Assembly (NCBI RefSeq): GCF_017654505.1
Contig: NC_054555.1
Coordinates: 7,123,335-7,187,334 of the forward strand
Source: Polyodon spathula
Lineage: Eukaryota > Chordata > Actinopteri > Acipenseriformes > Polyodontidae
Direction of reading: 5' to 3'
DNA length: 64,000 bases
The stretch's first letter is position 1. The number at the start of each line of letters is the position of its first letter. The notes under the pieces were generated by a model that was not told the DNA's origin, made no database searches, and was given only the letters and a program-made list of their open reading frames with translations. Positions 40,513 to 52,300 of the stretch are shown here, one piece after another. Made by a program: the position numbers and the translations under genes.

Positions 40513-41022
40513 GGGGTGCTGGAAGGAAAGGTGTTTGGGGAGCACCCCCAGGGGTCTACGATCTTGATGACCCCAGCTATGAAGATGAAGATGCTGAAGA
40601 GGTAATGTGGAGCTAAATTATGTTCTAACATGAATCATATAATAAACCAACCATGCAGGATTTGAAAACTGGATTAATTTTTGTCCTAGGGGGAAACTAT
40701 TTATGAAACTCTTCAAGCAAGGCTTTTTTGTTTAATTGGGTAAAGTTTAATAAAAATTGGGACTAACTTGAACACTGCTATGTGTACAATGTAAAGTATA
40801 TCGGTTTACAAGTAACATGTAGAAAAAAAACTTCAAAAATGATTTGTGACATGATTTTTTCTTTGTAGGGGTTTAAGCGAGTGTTTTCAATGACAGAAGA
40901 CCTCCACCTGGACATCCCAAACTGTAACCCAGTTCTGGACAGTTTTGTGGAACTGTGTTACCTGGAAGGTGTAATCGGCAAGCAGCTCCATGATCATTGC
41001 CCTACAGAACAGGTACACTATT
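40513..41022 (+). pseudogene. PDCD4-like gene remnant lacking the MA3 core
   Basis: Three exon-like blocks match programmed cell death 4, an eIF4A-binding inhibitor of translation. Block A (40513-40601, acceptor TTTCAAG, donor GTAATG) reads GGAGRKGVWGAPPGVYDLDD plus an acidic tail, matching the conserved KGVWG..G.VYD motif. Block B (40690 to about 40721) reads GETIYETLQAR, like the next PDCD4 segment; it joins A in frame but has no GT donor. Block C (40869-41022) reads GFKRVF, then LDIPNCNPVLDSFVELCYLE and GKQLHDHCP before TAG, matching the end of the second MA3 domain. Some 250 residues that carry both MA3 domains are absent between B and C. This is a deletion pseudogene, or less likely a minimal derived gene. 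A plus-strand AATAAA at 41978 could still end its transcript. Confidence 0.75.
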
Positions 41023-41077
41023 AGTGGAACTCGGTTAAACCTGTATTTAGGAGAGAGTATGCAAGTGTTTTTCCCTT

Positions 41078-41290
41078 TCACTAAAAGATACTACTGCATA
41101 GGGGTGAGGGGTTCCAATCCTGGTCATGTTGAGTTGTCTGTCTTGGCTGGGGAGCACTACCATCTGTTGGGGAGGCAAATTCTGATGGGAATAGTTAACC
41201 TGATCATGCTTCAGCGTCCCCCTACTGGTCAGGCACTCTCGAGTCCAGGCAGAGATCTTCCAGACTTGGTCTTTCCATAGCCGTAGCTTG
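41078..41290 (+). repeat. Possible tRNA-headed SINE fragment, copy 3
   Basis: It begins with a tRNA B-box-like GGTTCCAATCC (about 41,111) and continues to CATGCTTCAGCGTCCCCCTA followed by CTGGTCAGGC. That part resembles the ATCGCGCTACAGCGGACCCT and ACTGGCCAG blocks of the two other SINE-like copies. The downstream GTTCAGTGGATAAAAGAGTG (41,309) also looks tRNA-A-box-like. The copy is old and its boundaries are uncertain. Confidence 0.35.
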
Positions 41291-41977
41291 GTGACAGCTG
41301 TAAAGTTCAGTGGATAAAAGAGTGATTATCTTGACAACCAGAACAGAGGTCCTCCCGATTAGTAACTTTTAAATACTGTATATGCTATTTGTTTTTAACT
41401 CTTGTACAGTTTGCTGGTCAATGTGTACTGTACAGTACATGCTGCAGTTTATTATTTTTATTGTCCCCCCCAAGGTGAATAACGGTTGTAGAAGAGGAAA
41501 ATTGTTTTATACAGACCAGGAAGTCCAATCTGTTTTGAAAATGTATCTCTTTGACATCCTCATTAGTATTGAAGAATTTCCAGTCTGTTTTGGATGTATA
41601 TTGGGGCATGTTTCCTTAAAGGGCATTAACAGCTAACTGGGTTCAGGGCATTTACACACTGGTTGTACACAGTGGTTTGCAGAGTAAGGTTACCTCCTAA
41701 TGTGTGTGTTGTCCAATGTGGGGCAGTATTTGAAATGTGAATATAATTATTTTGAATGTGGTAAAACAAGCCTTACACTTTTCATATTTTTCTAATGGTC
41801 CAGTATTAAGAATCTGCCTACAGAGTGTTGGCAGTTTATGTTTAGGATGGTTTGGGGCCAAGTAACACACAGTATTTTCAGAAACCAGTTTTCTGTTTAT
41901 CAGATTAAATATGCTGTTGTCATTCTCGGTATTACTTCATATTGAAATGTTATCTGTCTTTAACACACGTCATATTC

Positions 41978-41983
41978 AATAAA
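41978..41983 (+). terminator. Poly(A) signal for the plus-strand PDCD4-like transcript
   Basis: AATAAA in TTCAATAAAGATC, about 955 bp after the PDCD4-like stop codon. It faces the minus-strand signal 40 bp away. Confidence 0.4.
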
Positions 41984-42020
41984 GATCAATATGCAAAACC
42001 AAAAAATAGCCTGCTCTGTT

Positions 42021-42026
42021 TTTATT
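42021..42026 (-). terminator. Candidate CNGK poly(A) signal
   Basis: The minus strand reads GGGAATAAAAAC, about 845 bp past the CNGK stop codon. It would make a 3' UTR of roughly 0.85 kb that contains the A-run and T-run at 42,585-42,712. Confidence 0.4.
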
Positions 42027-42687
42027 CCCCCATTGTTTTTTGTTGTCCAAATGACAAAACCTAACATGGTTTCTGATTAAGTACTTTAAGGTAAGTGTAG
42101 GGTGGTATTGCTATTTGTGTACTAAAATGAGCAAGTAACAAATGTCCAAGTAGTTTTTAGTTGCCAACTTGCAAAATCTGGTCACCATAGCCTAGATTGT
42201 ATTAACTTTAATCTCAATAGGATAAATGATTCTTATGACAAAGCTTCCTCAAATGTACCCCTATCTGGGATAAAAAGTAGCATTTTGGGTAATTATTTCC
42301 TAATGCCTGCTACAGTATTTAAATATTGTGCGATAAACATGAGTTGAAACCACATTACTGCATTTGTTCTGAATCATGTGGTGATAATGCATTAAGGCAG
42401 TGTGAATAGGAGATGTAACATAAGCTAGCATAGTAACATCAAACCCACAGCTAGACAGGCACATACTGCATACAATTAAGATGTGCTGGAAATTGTGATC
42501 ATCGCTCTTGAGGCACTTGTTGAGAAGCCACAGACACAGGAAACAGTTTCCACTGTATTTTTGGAGTTGTGTTCTTGAGGTCCAAAAAAAAAAAAAAAAA
42601 AAACTCTTTCATAACGACTGAGCTGGTTTGAAATAGAGGCTGAATTTTAAGAAATCTTATTTAGAATGACACATTCACAATGACAAC

Positions 42688-42712
42688 TTTTTTTTTTTTT
42701 TTTTTTTTTTTG
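42688..42712. repeat. Poly(T) run
   Basis: About 25 T residues in the presumed CNGK 3' UTR, preceded at 42,585 by an 18-base A run. Confidence 0.9.
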
Positions 42713-42870
42713 CATGTAGTAGTACTCTATAGCTCTTATCCATATAAATCTAAAACTTATTTCTATTGACAATATTCTTTGTGTAACTATTCTTTTTTTA
42801 AATCAATCAAATATTAAAAAATAAAATACAATTGAAAATAAACCAGTAAGGGTCATGTCCATACTATTCC

Positions 42871-43256
42871 TTAATATCCATACAAATGAACTGCTCTCTT
42901 TAGTAGCTTGCTCATGACCTCTGGGTAGAATGATCCAATCTCTTCAAAGTCATCCTTTGAGAGTGTAAGGATGTCTACATAGTTTTCAGCAACGACAGAC
43001 TCTGGAAATGACATTCGCTTGATGAGAAAGACAGTTCCATAACTGTTCCCATAAACCAGGTGCTCCACCACTTCCTTGTGATCTGCTCCAAACTTCTTTA
43101 CACTCACCTTCCCATGCAAAATTAAAAACATCTCTGTGCCAATATCTCCTTTCATTGCAAGGTATTCTCCTACATTTTGAAAATTAAAAATATTTTAAAA
43201 ACCTGTAAATAATGAACTGAAACAACTGAAATCCAGCAAATACATGATCGTGTGTA

Positions 43257-43309
<53 letters not shown>

Positions 43310-46300
43310 GATTATATATATATATTTTCATTCATTCACTCACCGGGAGTATAGCTCTTCAGTTTCATTTTGGTCGACATATGGCGAAGAAAGGTGTCTG
43401 ACAGGTGGGTGAACATTCTCTGCTTCTTCATTAAATTTACGGCAATCCTGACGGTAGAAAAACTATTTTAATTACTGTATTTTCAGGTACTATGCTGAAA
43501 AGCTAACGGAAATTAATTTAAAGCACCCAATGAGGTGTTGTACCTCCTGTTTTTTTGGTTACATTTAATAGTGTGCCTATTTTTCTTCTCTTGCTGTGCT
43601 CTGCAACATTTTTCTGAAGACTTGCATTAGATTTACCATAGCACTGTGCCAGGACAATCCTTTAATCCTCTTAGCTTTTAAATTATGAAGCGCAGCACAG
43701 GTGAGCACCACATTTCCAGTTATAGCTACCCCAAACTATACGCTTGTATATTTGTTTAACTGAACTAAAACATTTGGTAAAGCTAATCCCCCATACAGTA
43801 GGCCTTCAATACTATCCATGTTTTCAATTGATTGCCCACTTACAAAACCTTTAGTGATTTATTACTACACCTGAGATACTACTTCAGATCATAGAGGGTA
43901 CAGTCTTGGTAAATCAAGTTATATTGTAGAGAACTGGGTTTTTTGTTTAGCAATGTTAATTTAATGTATATGTGGTTTGTGTTGTCAATGATGTATTATA
44001 ATGAAAATCGAAAGTAATTTATTTCTGACTAATGTGCTCATATAAAGCACCTTATTGGTTAAATTAGTGTTTCGTTTTCAAGAATGACAAACTTTAGAAA
44101 TGCTAGGGGCACTTGATTGTACGCACAGTGGCACCAAAGAACATAGATTGTATTTTAAAACACACAGCACTTCATCAATCAATCAATTTGCAAGTAATAT
44201 AATAACTCATGCATGTGTCAGCAGCAGTCAGAGCTATACCAGTTGTTTGAATACCAACAGATTACAAGTGGATGGCTTCTGGGTAAGTTGTATTTAACCT
44301 TAATTGAATTTATTCAAGTCTATTACATTTTTTAAGAAACTAGTTTTTAAAATCAATGTTTCTCCAAGGTGATTCTGGATATGGCTTGATCCCTGGCTAT
44401 TGACTCCTGTTAAAGCACTCGCTGAATAGACATCACCAGTGCAGCTAAAAACAGCTTGTCTATGGCGATGTGCTGTTTTTTTTTTTTTTTAATGGAGAAT
44501 TTTGTCTCGTTTTGCTTCAGAATGGTTTGATTTTCACAAGCCATACTGCCACAAAATACACTCTGTTGTGGTCATGATCTTTCTAATGAGCTTTAGGGTG
44601 AGACGATGATTAAATTATTCACTTTCAAACAAAGCCCCTGTTTAAAACGGAGAAACAGGCTACCTCCATGACCACTGTGCTCAGAATAGCAAACAGCCTG
44701 TCATGCTGAAACAGAAGGGAGCAAACAGAAAAGCACAAACATATCCACTGTGGAATAATTCCACAGGGAAAATTACATCATGTAAAGAAACTCAGTTTAC
44801 TTTGAACTGAGTGATACTTTTAATTATATTATGAACTTTCCCTTTGTTATCTGCATATCTTGTACCAACATGTTTGCTTTAATGGTATTTTAATGGTCTC
44901 AAAAAATAAATACCTGGCAAAAAGTTCAGTTTTCATACAGCTGGGAGTGTCGCTGAAAAGCAAATCAAAATCCACGCCTCTGGTACGTGCCCATCGATAA
45001 TTGTAGAACTGCATTACACGCTGCTGTAAAGATGGCGGGATGTTTTCTTCTTCCATATAGTTTTTAATAGTCTGAAATAGAACAGGGAAACATTTCAATT
45101 AACCTAGGGCACAATTCTGATACCCGTTGCATGTTAGTGTGAGTATATTTAAGATAGTAAGAATTTAGAATTTTAGTTGTGAAAATGTTCCAAGAACTTT
45201 GACTAATTACCTGTAATTTCTCTTCATAGGACACCTGGAGGGAATTTTTGTTTGTCTGCGTGGAGGAAATAATTCCTATGTTGTAACCCACTAAAGTTTT
45301 GGAGAGTAGCATAACAAGAATACAAAACCATATCTCAGGATACGTAACAGCCCGGATATCACCATAACCTGTTGTTGTGAAAGTTGCTGTTGCCCAGTAA
45401 ATGGCATAAATGTAGACACTGGCTAATTCATCAGTGTGACCTGTAAAACAGTAATGCTTTAGTAACAAAAGTATGCGAAAAACGTTACATTTCTGATATG
45501 TTTTACTTTTTTCAATTTGTCAGTTTTTCGTAAGTATATGTAAAACTACGAAGTGGTTTCATTTGACTTTATGAAGCAAAAGTAGTTAATTTTATAGGGC
45601 TATGCAAAACATTTGGTGCCAGTTGTAGTTTTCAAAACACTGCCTTGCAGTGATGTTTGGCATTGAACTCTACAAGGAGGCACGATGCAGCCACATTTGT
45701 TGACTGCAGAACGTGGTTCAGAAACTATCTTGATAAAACGTAGGTGTTTTGTTAAGGAATTAACCATACTTGTTAATTCCCAAAGCAACGAGTTTGCTTC
45801 TAAGCTTCAGTATTTAGCTATTGAAAGTGTATAATCTTCATGTCAGTTATGAAGAAACCACTGTCATTAGGCCCCATTAATTCATGCATGATACTAAGGC
45901 CCTGTCCACACTACATAACTGATCTCAAGAACCGTACTCAAAATTGTTTTCATTAATCCAGTTCAAAGCTTCCACACTAAAGTACTGATTCATGTTTAGT
46001 CAGGCTTAATTCCTACCAACACTATTAAAATAGTCTGGTTATAGTTCTAGCAGTGGAATGGACTGTGGGACTTAATATGACATTATCACACCATGTACTT
46101 CCGTGCTCACGAAAGCCATAGCACTAGCATGAATGTTATGGCTTTGTTTCTTAAAACCACAAGGTACATTTTATCATAATGTGTGTGTTTTGTTTTGAAC
46201 TCTGAAGCTCCCCTTGGCCGATTTCATCGCTCCAGGTATCAATGTGCTTTGATTTTGGCATTTGACCACGTCGCTCCATAATCGACCATTTTACAAGAAG

Positions 46301-49300
46301 CCCCAGAAATTGTATACGGTACAGCAGTATTGATACTATAGTTGTTCTCAACTCCTTCAGGCTACTGTTCTGCGTATGTATTTGTAATGTCCAGATGCCA
46401 AAATATATGAGAAAGCATTTTGGGATATTGGAGGATAGACAAAAAATGTAGTTCAGTATTACAGCGTCCACAATTCTGACAAACCGCACTACCTGATGCG
46501 ATCTAATTGAGAATCAGAGTCGAGACTACCCCCCGAGGTAGTCTCGAGTACGGTATTAAATGCTGCATAGTGTAGACACCAACCGTACATGGCACTTTTA
46601 AGCCGGTTTAAAAGCATAGTGTGGACAGGGTCTTGGTCTCAGGTGATAATAGTGAAACTCTCTATTCTAAAATTCACTTCTGATAAAGGTAGATGAGTCA
46701 CGTCAATTTTAATACTGTAACAGGGGTCGTGGAAATTTTTCGCTAGATGAAGTAAACCTATGTGATGTGAAATAATTTGCGGTTTCTGAAGAACAAGTGA
46801 AAGTCGATGGATAATAAATTAGTAATAAATCTTCAGTTATTATAAATATGATTTGCATATTATTTAACCATATTGAAAAAGTATAAAAGCTTTACCTGTC
46901 AGTTGAGGCCAGCCATTGTGGCAAGTTTGTGGACAAGCCATTATTAAAAAAAACACAGCAGAAATGTGCACAAAGAGAGACATCAGTACAATAAATTTAA
47001 ACACTCGAATCAACATGAGGCTGTGAAAGAGAGACAACATACATAACAATCATTTTAACTAGGTTTGAAAGGAGGTATAACTGCAGGTTTTTTTGGAAGT
47101 GCACAAAAGGGTTAAATATTTTATTTTAGGACTTTTCGGACAAAAGCCGTTCTTCAGCTTTACCTACACAGCTGAAAAAGGGCTTTTGTCCGAAACATCC
47201 TGAAAAAATGAATTTGTAATAATTAGCTAGTTCCTTGTCTGTCACCAACATTTGCTTTTTCGGATGCGATAAGCAGTCATTGAGGGGCAATAGCAGCGTA
47301 CCAGTGGTTTAGTCCCCTTCTAGCAGACTAACTTCGGGACTAGAAAATCCCCAGGACCAAAATGAGTCCCAATCAGAGTACAAACCAGAAGATCTGGCTA
47401 ATTCTGATCTGAACAGGTGCCCCAAGTTAGACTGATCATAGGAGCTATAGGTTATATAGAACAGTAATATAGAACAGTATATAAACCACATTCTTAGACA
47501 ATTGGAAAAAAATGTCCTGTGCATTGTATGGCAAATCTATTTAGACCAAATTCTCTTTTTTTTTTTTTTTTTTTTATTTTAAAATGTCATTGTCATTGGC
47601 AAATAAACTCATGATGCACAGCCTGTTGTAATGTATGATATGAAATGTATATAAATGTAAACTGTATTGTATACAAACCTGAATCACACATGTCACTGCA
47701 TATATGCAGAATACGGTAATGTGGACTGCAAACATGATTGTCCTCTTAAATATACATGTCATTTAATGGTTGTTTTAAAACAACATAAAAAACACAAAAT
47801 AATTTAAAAAGCAGAATTTTGTTAATCTAAATATAAGTGAACAATATCTAAATTTCCACATCAAATAGCTAATGTGCATTTATTTGGCTTTTCCTATTAA
47901 TAAATTTAAGTTAAATAATTAAATGTAACAACAAACTGTACTTACTTAGTTGTGATCCTCTCTTCTTCCTCTCGAATAAAAAAGAAAACATTGAACAGCC
48001 GTAGGCAATGAAACAGACGGATGTGTGACATGTGATAATCAAAGAGGTTAACGCTTGAATCATTTTGTAATAAGACAATCAATGCAAAAGGGAACGAGCA
48101 GAACATATCAAAAACAAATCCGGCTTTTCTCTTCAAGTAGTACTTAGATACTGATTGATAATCGCAGATGTACGTCCCATTTGCATCACAATAACAAATG
48201 TGAAACTTCAAGAAAATCTGAAACAAAAATAACTGAAAGTCTTAAAAAAAAAAAACTAAAAAAAAACTGTACATGCATGTAAAACAGTAATTCTCAAATG
48301 TGGCCCAGGGTGATCTGATGTGACCCTGTGATCCTCCAGTATAAACTTAACATTTTGCTAAAATGGGCCATTCAGACATTTGCTTCTTATGAAATGAAAC
48401 TGACGATTTTTTTTTTTCATCACAGAGAGGTTTACACAGGTGTTGATTGTGAAAATCAGCCACACACTCTTACCTTTGGTCTCATATTGAAAGCCATTGT
48501 AGGAAACAAATTTAAAGCATTTTGTAACTGTCTTTAGTAGAGAAAATATTGCTATAAACAATCCTGAGCTTTAAAGAATTAATGAATAACAGAAACAAAA
48601 CCAGATTTGGAATCCGAATAACATGAATGATATTTAGCAGAGAGACATATTCAATTTTGTACAAAAAGTGGTTGCTATGTTTTTCTATCTACTTAAAACC
48701 TCTCACAAATAGACCTACCTCCAATATCAGGATGTATTCACAGATCATACTGATAGAAAAAACATATTTGTCTATTTTGACAATGGCTGGCTATAAATAA
48801 AAGATAAAATAAATGTTGAATTAGTATTTGTTCACTATTATATATGTGGCTTAATGATGCTGGTGTAATATTTCATGTTCAGTATGTATAAATGATAACA
48901 CTTCATATTTTAATTTATACAGTAGTATATTAAGAAATATAATACAATAGATTGATCATGCTCTGTGCATGTTATTCACACTGTTTTGTACGCCACCAAG
49001 GCTATAAATAACACATTCGGTATAGGTCAACATGACATCCACATAATTTTACCATGTTATGTTATACTGTATAATATATATTTTTTTTTTAAGTCTTAGA
49101 GGTTCATGTCAACAGTTTTAAAAATGTAAAAACATTTAATTAGAAAATTGTGAGTAATATTTATTATGGAACTGAAAAAAAAAGTCATACCATGTAGGTG
49201 ATTGTCCAAAAGGAGATAATGACAAACAAGCAGGAGGTATACTGCAAAATGATTCGCAAAGTTTTTTCAGGATCAATTGTCATGTTGTGTAGCTGGATTA

Positions 49301-52300
49301 TCTTCTTCAATGAATCATTATAAAACTTGCAGAAAGCTGTCCGCATTCGAACAATCAATGGTAGAGCAACATATTTAGATTTCAGTTCCTGTTCTGCCAT
49401 GTATTTCAAGTACATCTGATTAACTAAACACAAAAAATGAAATTGAAATGATATGTTACATTTTAAAGTATACCATCACACACCTTGGGATCTTTTCAGC
49501 TGATCTAAATGGTAGGGATTTACATCTTTTGTACTGCTCAGCCTTTAGAGAGACTATCGTTTGCTCCTTATGTCACATCTCCCAATATCATGCTTTTTCA
49601 ACAAGATGACAAAATATTTTCCTACTTTTTGACTGCCTATTAAATGGGCAACTTCACACATGTTTTTGGTTGAATTGATATGATATTGACTACTTCTGTA
49701 TAGAAACATGCACTACTATCATGTCTTACTGTTATATCTGATCATGTCTGATGATGCCTGCTAGTTGTAAAGGAACATATTTGGTCATTTTCTGTATTTT
49801 TTAAAAGATACATTTCAACAATAGCATTGTAGTTTTGTAATAGGTTCAACAATAACACGATAAATAACAGTATTTATTCACTAAATGTTTTCTATTTGGG
49901 ATTTCTAATAATAAGAATTACGCACACCCGGCATCAAACTTGTCTCCGTTTTTGACTGTCTCCATCTTACTGATCTGCAGTTGGTGGGCTTTAAGTTTTA
50001 ACAAATGCTCCCGTTTAGCAATGGCAGAATCCCTGATTTCCTGGCAGATGTCGGGATAATATTTCACAGTACTATCCAAATCCTTCTTGTCCAAAACATA
50101 CATATCACAATTTGTAGAAGCCCTGTGATTTAAATAGATCACTGTAAGTACTATATTATTAGCAGTAGTAATACTGCCTCACACAATCAGATTTCAGTAT
50201 CATTATCCAAATACAATTATAAGCTTTAGTCAATATCATGTAACTGTTAATGTCCTTCATCATCATCATCATCATCTGAATCAATTATTTATTTATTTTT
50301 ATATAGGACAATCCTGTGTCTAATATTATTGAAATCATTATAATACCTGATAGAAGTGCTTCGTGGCTCTGAGAAAAGCAGGCTTCCTTCTCCAAAGTAC
50401 TGCCCAGCTTTCAGAGTCACCATTACACTTCTCTCATCCTGAGACAGCACATCCACCTCTCCTTTTTCTATGAAAAACATCTGGAACAAAAACATGTTAA
50501 GATACAATTTCACCTACCAGGCTGTCTGGCTCTTCTGGTGAGCCTGATTAGGCACAATGAGAGCACACTAACTTCTAGGATTTGCTATTCTAATATCACC
50601 GGGCAGACCTTCACAAGTTACGTCAAATAATATGTATATATTTTTTAAAAGTTAAAATAACATTTAAGGCTAAATGAGTACGAGCTATCACAGAGAGCCA
50701 TTGTACAAAAATGTTTTCTCATATCTGCATCAAATTCCTCGTTAAGTTACCTCCGATCCATAGTCATTCCTCTTGCAAATAATGTCATTTGCTCTAAAAA
50801 CACAAGGCCGAATCTTCGTTGCTAGCATACGGATAAATCCTCCATCTGTTTCCAGTTTCTCCAGACTCTCTTTGCTAAGTGTCTTTTCAAAAATTGGCCC
50901 CTGATGATACACAACAAAACAAAAAAGAGACTAATGCATGGTTTATAATAAACCCAAGATTCACTATTATAAGGGCAGGAAACATTTTTAACTACTTTTT
51001 GTTTGTTGTTTTTGAGAAACTGATCCAAGACATTTAAGAAGGGTACAAAAAGACACCGAAATTCTAAATAGAACTTATATCAAGCTTACATCAAGTTTTC
51101 CTGATAACCTCCGTTCAAGTGGAGTTAGGACATGGGAGGAACATTCTTTTGTTTTCTTTGTCTTGATATTCAGTCCAAATGCCTGAAATATAAGGTTAAC
51201 TCACTCAGGTTTTGTAGAATGCAATATATAACACTTATATTATAATATTCTACCTATTATTTTAGTGGGCAGAATTATCTATTCAGGTATATTAATGTAT
51301 TTACTGACATGGTAATAAATGTCCCACCCTCAGTCAGTCATCATTCCAAGTAAATAGAGATGTGGTCCCACTGCTCTTGTAAAAAGGCAAGTGGCAAAAA
51401 CAATGTTTATGCATTTGAAAAGCGTCTGATTATCTATTGAGGGATATACTTGTTATTTAGGTGGCTAGCAGTCAGAATGTTTCACTGCGGATAGAAACAC
51501 ATACCGGTATGTGCTGATAAACGTGAGGCCTGATTTTGTATACATCTACTTGTGTTTTTATATTTCTACTAAAATGTAATGTTCTGTTATCTACCTAAAT
51601 GTGTGCAAACTGCTATGTGCTAAATTATGTAATGTTTTTATTTCTAAAATGGTGCATTTTTTATTAACCACTCTGTTTTGTAAACTAAGGCTGCAGTAAT
51701 ACCTTTGCAATTACATCCGAGTAGATAATAGTTGAAATATCTCCAAGAAGGGAAGACGGCAGGTACTCAAAGAGAGTTTCTGGATCTACACCTTTTGTTT
51801 TGATCCACTTGAAGGAATAAAATTTCTGAACACTGTCAGCTATAGTGCCAGTAATCTTCTGACTCTGAAAAACAACATATTTGGAATATTGAGAAATGTA
51901 TAACATGAGTCTAATAACAGCGTACATTTGTTGGTTTAACACCAGATATTGCACCTCCTTGTCCATTTGCTTTGTTATATAAATGAAAAGTTAAATTTGA
52001 ATTTAAGGATCAGCTGACAACTTCCATTCCCACTGTCAAGCCAGTCGCCTAATTTTACCAGCTAAACCTATGCTATCAAGGGGAACTGTTTTCACGGGAC
52101 AATCGGCACTCCCAGTGGGCCTCCACTAAGATCTGCAAGACCACCAAGTTTCTGATTGTATGACTCACTCTGTCTTTACTGGATGAGCCACTTGGTCCAT
52201 TTGCATGTGCTAGAAACATTAACGTAAAAAAATATTTACCTTTAAAAAGTGTTTTATAGAGTCCAATTTCTCTGTATATACTGCTCTGGCAGCGTCTGCA

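Larger units (their letters stand above)
42871..49423 (-). other. CNGK: CNGK last repeat (probably repeat 4): channel domain and degenerate CNBD
   Basis: Exons 49191-49423, 48719-48790, 47946-48217, 46896-47020, 45211-45440, 44914-45071, 43344-43447 and 42871-43169. S1 lies in RIILQYTSCLFVIISFWTIT and S2 around VFSISMICEYILILEIFLKF. S3 is AGFVFDMFCSFPFALIVLL. A weak S4 (HIRLFHCLRLFNVFFFIR) has a basic residue at most third positions. S5 is FIVLMSLFVHISAVFFLIM. The pore is TATFTTTGYGDIRAV, followed by S6 and the C-linker EEKLQTIKNYMEEENIPPSL. In the CNBD the usual FGE reads YGT, and the arginine of the RTA cassette is replaced (IKRMSFPESVVA aligns F with Arg). By family logic this domain should not bind cyclic nucleotide in the standard way. 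The protein ends soon after the CNBD (AVHLYGY). Confidence 0.88.
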
